A stretch of 6,925 bases of DNA from positions 1 to 6,925 of the forward strand of contig JBIQLO010000202.1 in assembly GCA_044464175.1 (NCBI GenBank), given 5' to 3'. Positions 1-5,507 of the stretch are shown in pieces. Position 1 is the first letter of the stretch. Each line of letters opens with the position of its first letter. Made by a program: the position numbers and the translations under genes. The notes beneath the pieces are model-generated. The model was not told the DNA's origin and ran no database searches. It saw only the letters and a list, made by a program, of their open reading frames with translations. Source of the stretch: JBIQLO01 sp044464175 (GTDB lineage: Bacteria; Planctomycetota; Phycisphaerae; Tepidisphaerales; Tepidisphaeraceae).

Positions 1-1910
1 GTCCGCATCTGGTCGCGGATGGCCTTGGGGCTGCTCATCGTCCGATGCCCGGCTGAATCGACCACGGGGTTCAGATAGGGGTGCGGGTTGAGGATGTCCG
101 CGCAGTCGGTGAACTTGTCCGGCTCGCGGCTGATGATCATGACGGGGTGATAGGGGTCGTGCTTCTTGATGAAATCGTACTGGTACTTGAGATAGACCGG
201 CGAAACGCCGCGGCACTCCGGTTCATCGCACAGGTAATACCACCAGACGTTGGGATTGTTCCTGACCTGTTCAATGCGTTTGAGCATTTCATCAAAGACT
301 TTTTGCGAGGGCTTCACATCCAGCGTGATGCGCTGGCCGCGCTCGGCCGGATCGAGCCGTTCGGCCTCCATGCCCATCTGGCATTGCCAGGCGTTGACAT
401 CGGGGCTGTCGGGCCGATCCCCCAGGCGGTCGCGCAGGGCCTTGCTCATGGCGTAAACCGGGCCGCCGTACCAGCCGCGCACGAAGAGGGGCTTGCCGTT
501 GACGACGAGATTCAGGTTCCGGTTGATGTAGACGGCGCTGGTGCCGGAGGGCTTGGCCAGCTTGCGGAGCGTGATGGACGTCTCGGCGAGGGTTTTGCCG
601 TCTTTGATCACCTGCACCCGCAGGGCATGGTCCCCCACCGGCAGGTTTGCGGCCTCCAGGGTAAACGGGGTGGATGAGCCGGTCAGCGGCAGGGTGGATT
701 CGGCCCCGTCCTGAAGTTTCACCTGCAGGTTGGCGCCGTTCAACTGGTCGGCCGGGAGGCCGGCGGTGACGGTGCCGGCGATCTGCTTCACATCCTGCCC
801 CGGAAAGATGCAGTTGGCATAGAACGGAGAGGTGAGGTTAATCGCCAGCGGCTCGTACTTCACGTCCAACGTGAGTTCCTGCTGGTGGACCACCTGCCCG
901 GCCGGGTTTTTCAGGACGGCCGTGAAATGGGTCTTGCCCAGCTTGACAAAGGGGATGGCGGGAAGGGTGACCGTGCCTTTGCCGGCTTGAATCTGGACCG
1001 GCCCCGAGGCCAGCGGCTTGCCGTCCCGGCTGAGGGTCAGGGTGTTTTTTCCGGCCGCCGCGCCGGCGGCGACGGTCTGGAGCGTGAGGGAGCCGGTATA
1101 GCCTCCGTTGGCGGCCGGCTCGAGGCCCGCCGTCGCCCCGCCGAGGCGCACGTCAAAGCGGGCGTCCTTTTTGGGCATGCCGGCGATGGCGTTGAAGTGG
1201 CCCGGCTCGTGGAAGCTGCGCGTCAGTTTGGACCAGCTGCTCAGCTCGCGCGGGGAGACGGTCAGGCGTTCGCGGGCGACGTTCAGCCGCCAGGTGTCGG
1301 CGAATTTTGAGGCATCGGTGTAGTAGAAGGCGGCCAGGGGGATCTTGATCTCCAGCGTCCAGGCCTTGGCCGACTTGCCGACGGCCGACTCCAGAGCGGG
1401 GGCGTAATAGCCGCCGGTGGTGTTGCCCCCTTCGATGCGGTATTCGGTGTAGTAGCTGTTGGCGGCGCTGATGGCGAAGTGATAAAACTCCACCCCCCTG
1501 CCGGCCGGGTCGATGAAAATTTCGAGGCAGTCGTTGTTGAACAGGCCCATGGAGTTGCGCGCAGTGGGCTGGGCCACCAGTTGTTTCATGAGCGGCTCAT
1601 CGCAGGTGATGCCCAGGTAGATGGCCTGATCGTCCACCAGCAGCTTGTATTGCGTGGGGGTGAGCGGGCGTCCATCGCCGCGCGCACCCAGGGGGGAGAA
1701 GGAGCCCCAGGCGGGGGCCTTTTGCCAGGCGGGCTCGTTCAGCCGGCCGTCGATGGTGACGGGACCGGAGGCTTTGGTAGCCTGGAACGAGGCCGCTTGT
1801 GCGGGAATGTAAAACAAACCACAGAGACACAGAGCGCACAGAGAATGCAAAAGGAAAGAAGAACTTCTCCGTGTCCTCTGTGTCTCTGTGGTGATTTTTT
1901 GGTTATTCAT
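1..1910 (-). CDS. Secreted CBM9-like / TIM-barrel glycoside hydrolase-like protein (3' end outside window)
   Basis: Reading the minus strand from ATG at 1910-1908, the frame stays open for 636 codons and leaves the window without a stop. The start shares an ATGA overlap with the upstream gene and has AAAGG (1917-1921) six bases before it. A signal peptide covers residues 1-39: K5, R12, R14 and R15, a hydrophobic stretch of about F19-I35, and an AQA|AS cleavage site. Residues ~40-242 resemble a CBM9/DOMON-like carbohydrate-binding domain, with the typical IDGRLNEPAW at 53-62 and later NDCLEIFIDP. Residues ~245-350 and ~352-462 look like beta-sandwich linkers. From ~470 (VNGKPLFVRGWYGG) a TIM-barrel hydrolase-like domain begins; VWWYYLCDEPE ends at E565, making E563 a candidate acid/base. 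The likely role is extracytoplasmic glycan binding and cleavage, with unknown substrate and GH family. Unusually, codons 7-31 coincide exactly with a palindromic repeat element. The coding call is firm; the enzymatic role is inferred. Confidence 0.88.
   Translation of the reverse strand, partial: MNNQKITTETQRTRRSSSFLLHSLCALCLCGLFYIPAQAASFQATKASGPVTIDGRLNEPAWQKAPAWGSFSPLGARGDGRPLTPTQYKLLVDDQAIYLGITCDEPLMKQLVAQPTARNSMGLFNNDCLEIFIDPAGRGVEFYHFAISAANSYYTEYRIEGGNTTGGYYAPALESAVGKSAKAWTLEIKIPLAAFYYTDASKFADTWRLNVARERLTVSPRELSSWSKLTRSFHEPGHFNAIAGMPKKDARFDVRLGGATAGLEPAANGGYTGSLTLQTVAAGAAAGKNTLTLSRDGKPLASGPVQIQAGKGTVTLPAIPFVKLGKTHFTAVLKNPAGQVVHQQELTLDVKYEPLAINLTSPFYANCIFPGQDVKQIAGTVTAGLPADQLNGANLQVKLQDGAESTLPLTGSSTPFTLEAANLPVGDHALRVQVIKDGKTLAETSITLRKLAKPSGTSAVYINRNLNLVVNGKPLFVRGWYGGPVYAMSKALRDRLGDRPDSPDVNAWQCQMGMEAERLDPAERGQRITLDVKPSQKVFDEMLKRIEQVRNNPNVWWYYLCDEPECRGVSPVYLKYQYDFIKKHDPYHPVMIISREPDKFTDCADILNPHPYLNPVVDSAGHRTMSSPKAIRDQMR
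1818..1892. repeat. 75-bp palindromic dispersed-type repeat with ACCACAGAGACACAGAG ends, inside a coding region
   Basis: The left arm 1818-1834 (ACCACAGAGACACAGAG) and the right arm 1876-1892 are perfect 17-bp inverted repeats. Pairing continues imperfectly inward over about 11 more bases (1835-1845 with 1865-1875, three mismatches), leaving a loop of roughly 19 bases. AAAA (1811-1814) and TTTT (1896-1899) lie outside the arms. From memory, sequences of this type recur as dispersed palindromes in many environmental bacterial genomes, PVC members included; this was not searched. The length is a multiple of three and the minus-strand frame has no stop, so the element is translated as codons 7-31 of the CBM9/TIM-barrel gene. 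Confidence 0.93.
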
Positions 1911-2773
1911 TTCGCGCCTTTCTTCAGATTGAACGGAATAATGTTCCAGGTCCAGATCGGCTCCTTGACCGCGCCGCCGAGGATGGTGGTTTTGACCATC
2001 AGCCCGCCGGGCTTGAGGTCCAGTCCTTCGTGCCCGCCGACGCGGGTGAGGGTATCGAGCTTTACCCTGGCCGACCAGATCTTCTGCGCTTCATCCTCCG
2101 GCTTGAGCTGGAGCCGGGTCTGGCCATTGAGGGCCAGCTGCGGCATGGTGTAGCTGTTGTAGAAGGTGAGGGTGGCATCCTCGGCCGGTTTTTCCAGTGT
2201 CAGTCGGAAGGTCACCTCATCGCCCGGGCCCACGCGGCTGACTCCCTGGGGAGCGATAATCTCCAGATTGTCGGCCGGCTGCTTTACCATCTTCAGCTGA
2301 GAGACGGTGAGGGTGGTGTTGTAGAGATAGAGGGAGAGAAACGTCTCTCTGGGAAGCGTGGTGTGGCGCGGGAACATGCGCAGGACAAAGCGCCCGGTCC
2401 GGATGTAACTGACCATCGCCGCCATGGAAGTCTCCTTCACGCCGGAGAGAAAGACATTGAGGCCGCGATAGCCGTTGCCGTTTTTGACGTCCGTGATCTC
2501 CATGACGAGATAGGGATAACCGCCATCCACGGGCACGTAGCGCCCGGTGGAGTGCTGCTTTCCCGTCGCCGTAAAGCGCAGGCCCCCGCCCTCGGCCGGT
2601 TTGATGTCGACCCCACCGTCGCGCCACTGGTCCGGCTTGGACCCGACGGCGATGTTTTTGCCGTTGACGACCCAGAGGGTGTTGGCATCCGGATTCCGGA
2701 CTAACTCCGCCCGCCCGGCCGCCGGGACCAGAAGCACGGCGGCGAGGGTGATTGCGATAACACGATGGTTCAA
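1907..2773 (-). CDS. Secreted protein of unknown family, 288 residues, TTG start
   Basis: I do not recognise the family. The start is TTG at 2773-2771, supported by GGAGG at 2779-2783 with a five-base spacer; no ATG lies nearby in frame. Residues 1-22 form a typical Sec signal peptide: MNHR, a hydrophobic core IAITLAAVLLVPAA, and AGRA|EL cleavage. The mature protein has no obvious membrane segment. Its pattern of short alternating hydrophobic strands suggests two beta-sandwich domains, roughly 23-150 and 155-285, the second resembling an Ig/fibronectin fold with the ending PIWTWNIIPFNLKKGAK. No catalytic motif is apparent. Its stop overlaps the start of the CBM9/TIM-barrel gene by ATGA, so the two are probably made together and may act as partners, for example as an accessory glycan-binding subunit. 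That role is inferred from context. The gene lies 82 bp downstream of pseudopilin 3, with a palindrome in between. Confidence 0.85.
   Translation of the reverse strand: MNHRVIAITLAAVLLVPAAGRAELVRNPDANTLWVVNGKNIAVGSKPDQWRDGGVDIKPAEGGGLRFTATGKQHSTGRYVPVDGGYPYLVMEITDVKNGNGYRGLNVFLSGVKETSMAAMVSYIRTGRFVLRMFPRHTTLPRETFLSLYLYNTTLTVSQLKMVKQPADNLEIIAPQGVSRVGPGDEVTFRLTLEKPAEDATLTFYNSYTMPQLALNGQTRLQLKPEDEAQKIWSARVKLDTLTRVGGHEGLDLKPGGLMVKTTILGGAVKEPIWTWNIIPFNLKKGAK
1917..1924 (-). promoter_or_regulatory. Ribosome binding site and ATGA coupling of the CBM9/TIM-barrel gene
   Basis: On the minus strand AAGAAAGG stands six bases before ATG 1910-1908, inside the last codons of the 288-residue protein gene. 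The start codon overlaps that gene's TGA (1909-1907) as ATGA, a standard arrangement for translational coupling. This supports the 1910 start, which places the repeat element inside the coding sequence. The next in-frame ATG is deep within the CBM9 region and would remove the signal peptide. Confidence 0.8.
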
Positions 2774-2778
2774 GGTTT

Positions 2779-2783
2779 CCTCC
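2779..2783 (-). promoter_or_regulatory. Shine-Dalgarno GGAGG that fixes a TTG start
   Basis: GGAGG on the minus strand is followed by AAACC and then TTG (2773-2771), which opens the reading frame with a clear signal peptide. This is why the TTG start is preferred. The site directly abuts the end of the nested palindrome at 2784, so folding of the palindrome could affect access to the site. Confidence 0.8.
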
Positions 2784-2850
2784 GTAGGGTGGGGCCTGCC
2801 CCACCGATTGCCCTTTCCTCAGAATCGCGGTGGGGCAAGCCCCACCCTAC
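2784..2850. repeat. Nested palindrome (GTAGGGTGGGGC type) between pseudopilin 3 and the 288-residue gene
   Basis: The arms 2784-2806 and 2828-2850 are 23-bp inverted repeats with a single mismatch, separated by 21 bases. Each arm is itself a hairpin: GGTGGGGC/GCCCCACC at 2788-2805 and again at 2829-2846. The RNA could therefore form either one long stem or two small ones. It starts five bases after the stop of pseudopilin 3 and ends at the GGAGG of the next gene. There is no run of U after it, so it is not a classical intrinsic terminator. From memory, GTAGGGTGGG-type palindromes are dispersed repeats in several bacterial groups; this was not searched. Confidence 0.92.
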
Positions 2851-2855
2851 ACGCC

Positions 2856-3719
2856 TCAACGAGCCATTCGCCACGGGCCGAAATCCCGCCATGCATAATA
2901 GGGCTTGCCGATCGTGGCCAGCCCGGCGGTCGTATAGGGCCATTCCAGTTCCTTCCAACTCATGGCTTCCACATGCCCGTCGCAGAAAGCCACATTGGCC
3001 AGTCCTCCATGCCGGTAAGCCACGCCGCCGTAAAGTCCGGTGGGCGCACTGGTCCGCGAGCCGACCAGATTGACGTAATACCACCCGCGCAGCGTGCCCT
3101 TGCTGGGATCGGGCACGCTGTACTGGCTGTCGGCAAAAGACAGAAGCGTGGCGGGATCCTTGATTTGGACGGATCGGCGAAATGCCATGTAGGGGGAACC
3201 ATAGGCCTGGTCTCCACCTATCCCATAGCGGTTAATGCCGTAGGCGACATAGGCAACCCCGGTCCCCAGAGAACTGTGGTTGTCCGGCAAACTGGGGCAT
3301 TGGAACACGCCCGTGCCGCTGACCCAGTCGCTTGTTTTGTAGGCGTAGATCCCGTTATAAGGGCTCTGCATGCCGCTCTGGTCGTTGAGATACGGTTTGA
3401 GCATGCTCGCCCAATAATAATCAGTTGTGACAAGGGCGGGGGGCGTCGTGGGCGGCGTGATATGCCAATAGTTGGTGGTCATTACCGGCAGTTCGCCATG
3501 GTAATCGCTGACATAGGCGATCCATGCCATGTTGACCTGGCGGAGATTACTGGCGCAGGATATCCGCTGGGCCGATTCACGGGCCTTGTTCAACGCCGGC
3601 AGCAGCATTGCGACCAGCACGCTGATGATCCCGATGACGACCAGCAGCTCGACCAGGGTAAAGGCATGGGAGGGACCGACAGCCCCGCTCCCGGATCGAG
3701 AAGATGTGAGACTTCGCAT
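2856..3719 (-). CDS. Pseudopilin 3, H-X9-DG type (type II/IV prepilin-like)
   Basis: This 287-residue protein has a prepilin signature: a 19-residue leader, cleavage predicted at A19|F20, then FTLVELLVVIGI with E24 as the conserved Glu at mature position 5, and a hydrophobic helix to about L43. Cys55 lies in CASNLRQ. Near the carboxy end H237 and D247-G248 are spaced as H-X9-DG, the processing-associated motif found in many PVC pseudopilins. The ATG at 3719-3717 follows AAAGGAG (3727-3733) with a seven-base spacer. Family knowledge: prepilin peptidase cleaves the leader, and the helix assembles into a pilus- or secretin-linked structure; the job of H-X9-DG proteins is not established. It is the third of three tandem paralogs, 24 residues longer than the others, with an extra Pro/Thr-rich stretch (TPPTTPPALVTTD) and a different tail (RDFGPWRMAR). 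Confidence 0.93.
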   Translation of the reverse strand: MRSLTSSRSGSGAVGPSHAFTLVELLVVIGIISVLVAMLLPALNKARESAQRISCASNLRQVNMAWIAYVSDYHGELPVMTTNYWHITPPTTPPALVTTDYYWASMLKPYLNDQSGMQSPYNGIYAYKTSDWVSGTGVFQCPSLPDNHSSLGTGVAYVAYGINRYGIGGDQAYGSPYMAFRRSVQIKDPATLLSFADSQYSVPDPSKGTLRGWYYVNLVGSRTSAPTGLYGGVAYRHGGLANVAFCDGHVEAMSWKELEWPYTTAGLATIGKPYYAWRDFGPWRMAR

Positions 3720-3790
3720 GATGACGCTCCTTTGGAAACAGTGCCAATTCGCTCATCATGGCGGCCTTCGGGCCGTCATTGTGTTCAATT
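3683..3790. repeat. Copy A of a 108-bp direct repeat spanning a pseudopilin 5' end and the gap before it
   Basis: This segment matches 4540-4647 at 104 of 108 positions (differences at 3705, 3739, 3741 and 3782). It covers the first dozen codons of pseudopilin 3, its ribosome binding site, the complete intergenic gap and the stop of pseudopilin 2. The two copies are 857 bp apart in the same orientation, as expected from tandem duplication of a gene unit or from later gene conversion. Confidence 0.95.
3760..3777. other. Small GC-rich hairpin in the pseudopilin 2/3 gap (copy A)
   Basis: GGCGGCC-TTCG-GGCCGTC forms a seven-base stem (one G-T pair) around a TTCG loop when read on the plus strand. 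In the actual minus-strand transcript the loop is CGAA and one pair becomes A-C. It sits directly downstream of the stop of pseudopilin 2. No U-run follows, so termination is not indicated; mRNA stabilisation or processing is possible but unproven. Confidence 0.55.
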
Positions 3791-4576
3791 GACCCGCCAT
3801 GGGCCCCAGGTGAGGCATTTGGAATAGGGATAGGGGCGCTCCAGTTGCTCCCAGCTCATCGCACTCACATGCCCATCACAGAATGCGACGTTTGCCAGGT
3901 GACCATGACGATATGCGACATAGGATTGGGCTGAGAAATCTCCAACCGGAGGGGTGGGGGTGGAGCCCGGCATGTTCAGGTAGTACCAGCCACGAAGTTC
4001 GCCGCTGGCGGGGCGTTGGCTGACCGGCGCCAGGCTGTCGGCAAACAGAAGCCGCTCGGCGGGTTCCTTAATCTGCACCGTCCGCCGATAGGCCGGGGCC
4101 CAGCTCCACCCATATGCGCCGCCGACGCCGTACAGCGGCATGGCATAGGTGACATAGGAAGCGGCCGAACTGATGTTCGTAAAACCGGGGCATTCAAAGA
4201 CACCATGGGGATTGACCCCATCACTCGGGCGGTAGGGCAGATAGTTCGGAGTCTTGTCATTGACATAGGGCTTCAGCATCGATGGCCAGAGGTAATTATC
4301 CGCGGCCGGAATGCTTGAATCCCACCTGTTGGCAGAAACCAGCGGCAGAACTCCTTTGTAATCGCTGGTGTAGGCAATCCACGCCATCGCCACCTGCCGA
4401 AGGTTGCTGGCACAGCTGATGCGCTGGGCGGATTCGCGCGCCTTGTTCAAGGCCGGGAGCAGCATTGCGATCAGTACGCTGATGATCCCGATGACGACCA
4501 GCAGCTCGACCAGAGTGAATGCGCGGATGGGAGCGGCGACCCCGCTCCCGGATCGAGAAGAGGTGAGACTTCGCAT
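3785..4576 (-). CDS. Pseudopilin 2, H-X9-DG type (type II/IV prepilin-like)
   Basis: This 263-residue prepilin-like protein starts at ATG 4576-4574, seven bases after AAAGGAG (4584-4590). The 19-residue leader begins MRSLTSSRSGSG, as in pseudopilin 3, and cleavage is predicted at A19|F20, with E24 at mature position 5 and a hydrophobic helix to about L43. Cys55 lies in CASNLRQ; H224 and D234-G235 form the H-X9-DG motif. Blocks shared with the two neighbours include YPYSK-type variation before LTWGPWRVN, and the motifs SMLKPYVND, GVFECPG and LRGWYYLN. The globular part clearly differs from pseudopilin 3 even though the 5' ends are almost identical. It is probably inserted in the inner membrane and then assembled by a type II/IV-like machine that is not encoded in this window. 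The family call is firm; the biological role is unknown. Confidence 0.93.
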   Translation of the reverse strand: MRSLTSSRSGSGVAAPIRAFTLVELLVVIGIISVLIAMLLPALNKARESAQRISCASNLRQVAMAWIAYTSDYKGVLPLVSANRWDSSIPAADNYLWPSMLKPYVNDKTPNYLPYRPSDGVNPHGVFECPGFTNISSAASYVTYAMPLYGVGGAYGWSWAPAYRRTVQIKEPAERLLFADSLAPVSQRPASGELRGWYYLNMPGSTPTPPVGDFSAQSYVAYRHGHLANVAFCDGHVSAMSWEQLERPYPYSKCLTWGPWRVN

Positions 4577-4647
4577 GATGACGCTCCTTTGGAAATAATG
4601 CCAATTCGCTCATCATGGCGGCCTTCGGGCCGTCATTGGGTTCAATT
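4540..4647. repeat. Copy B of the 108-bp direct repeat spanning a pseudopilin 5' end and the gap before it
   Basis: This is the partner of 3683-3790 (104 of 108 identical). It covers the first codons and ribosome binding site of pseudopilin 2, the intergenic gap and the stop of pseudopilin 1. Identity falls sharply past 4647 and within the globular-domain coding part of the genes. The equivalent gap upstream of pseudopilin 1 (5434-5507) does not contain this repeat. Confidence 0.95.
4617..4634. other. Small GC-rich hairpin in the pseudopilin 1/2 gap (copy B)
   Basis: This stem-loop is identical in sequence to the one at 3760-3777 and takes the same position just after a pseudopilin stop codon. 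No U-run follows. Because it lies inside the recent 108-bp duplication, its conservation alone does not prove function. Confidence 0.55.
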
Positions 4648-5433
4648 TATTCGCCACGGACCCCAGGTGAGCCACTGCCCACTGGGTGTGAGATAAGGCC
4701 TTTCAAGCTGTTCCCACGTTTGGGATTCCACATGCCCATCGCAAAAGGCGACGTTCGCCATCTTCCCATGCCGGAATGAAACGCCCGTATAGGTGCCGGT
4801 ATGGGTCGAAGAAATAGAGACGTAATACCATCCCCGCCAGTCCTTGGCCGTGGGATGAAAGTATTGGCTGTCGGCAAATAGTAATCGCGTGGAAGGATCT
4901 TTGATCTCGATGGTTCGTCGATAACCGGTGTAAAACTTGCTGTAGTAGCGCCCCCCTACCCCATACAGCACCATGCCATAAGCGACATAGGCGACCCCCG
5001 AACTGTGATTTTCCCAGCTCGGACATTGGAAAACGCCGGTTTTGCTCACACTGTCCGACTTCGTGTAATTATAGTTGTTTGTCAGATTCGTTTTGTCGCT
5101 GACATAGGGTTTGAGCATGCTCGCCCAATAATAATAGTCTGCCGGAGCTGAAGGGTTAAGATTGGACGGTGTGGCATCCCAATAATACGAAATCCCTACG
5201 GGCAATTGGCCGTGATAATCACTCGTGTACGCGTTCCAAGCCATCGCTACCTGGCGCAGATTGCTTGCGCAGGCGATGCGCTGGGCGGATTCGCGGGCCT
5301 TGTTCAAAGCCGGCAGCAGCATCGCGATCAGGACGCTTATGATTCCGATGACGACCAGCAGTTCCACCAGGGTAAATGCCTTGATTTCGGCCTTGGCGGC
5401 ACGATCGGCGGGATGATCCAACCAAACGCTCAT
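4642..5433 (-). CDS. Pseudopilin 1, H-X9-DG type (type II/IV prepilin-like)
   Basis: The first and most divergent of the tandem set. ATG at 5433-5431 follows AAAGGAG (5438-5444) with a four-base spacer; an upstream in-frame GTG at 5478 would add 15 residues but has no comparable site, so 5433 is chosen. This gives 263 residues, with a 19-residue leader (MSVWLDHPADR...) unlike that of the other two. Predicted cleavage is at A19|F20, E24 is mature position 5, and the hydrophobic helix runs to about L43. Cys55 lies in CASNLRQ; H222 and D232-G233 give H-X9-DG; the tail LTWGPWRIN resembles pseudopilin 2. The mature N-terminal helix is nearly identical to the paralogs. It lies 74 bp downstream of the GntR-type regulator in the same orientation, so it could be co-transcribed with it. 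Its likely role is as a subunit of a pilus-like or secretion-related structure; the specific function is unknown. Confidence 0.93.
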   Translation of the reverse strand: MSVWLDHPADRAAKAEIKAFTLVELLVVIGIISVLIAMLLPALNKARESAQRIACASNLRQVAMAWNAYTSDYHGQLPVGISYYWDATPSNLNPSAPADYYYWASMLKPYVSDKTNLTNNYNYTKSDSVSKTGVFQCPSWENHSSGVAYVAYGMVLYGVGGRYYSKFYTGYRRTIEIKDPSTRLLFADSQYFHPTAKDWRGWYYVSISSTHTGTYTGVSFRHGKMANVAFCDGHVESQTWEQLERPYLTPSGQWLTWGPWRIN

Positions 5434-5437
5434 GTCA

Positions 5438-5444
5438 CTCCTTT
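5438..5444 (-). promoter_or_regulatory. Ribosome binding site of pseudopilin 1 (AAAGGAG)
   Basis: AAAGGAG is followed by TGAC and ATG (5433-5431). It sets the start of pseudopilin 1 and gives a leader of 19 residues, the same length as in the two paralogs. A short inverted repeat GCGGA/TCCGC (5450-5463) lies just upstream in the 74-bp gap; I see no clear promoter in that gap. Confidence 0.8.
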
Positions 5445-5507
5445 CGGCGGCGGAGAGTTCCGCGGCCGCAAACAACACCCCCTCATTCAGACCGGGCCCG
5501 TGGCCTT

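Noticed and set aside
1818..1892. CRISPR-like or insertion-sequence interpretation of the repeat.
   Set aside because: There is one palindrome only, with no repeat-spacer series, no transposase and no target-site duplication visible; a small non-autonomous dispersed element fits better.
1479..2153. Plus-strand open frame containing the translated palindrome (TTETQSAQ...CLCG).
   Set aside because: It is antisense to two well-supported secreted-protein genes. The peptide arises because the palindrome reads similarly on both strands.
2784..2850. Nested palindrome as a Rho-independent terminator.
   Set aside because: The stem is strong, but on neither strand is it followed by a run of T; on the minus strand it runs straight into a ribosome binding site.
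2547..3827. Long open frame on the plus strand (426 codons) across several genes.
   Set aside because: It lies antisense to the 288-residue gene, the palindrome, pseudopilin 3 and the tail of pseudopilin 2. It has no recognisable domain and reflects the scarcity of stops in GC-rich DNA opposite real genes.
4296..4616. Frame on the minus strand starting MMSELALF upstream of pseudopilin 2 (with a twin at 3577-3759).
   Set aside because: It overlaps the pseudopilin in another frame, and both copies exist only because the 108-bp segment is duplicated. The two versions diverge in length and show no independent conservation. A short upstream regulatory frame cannot be fully excluded.
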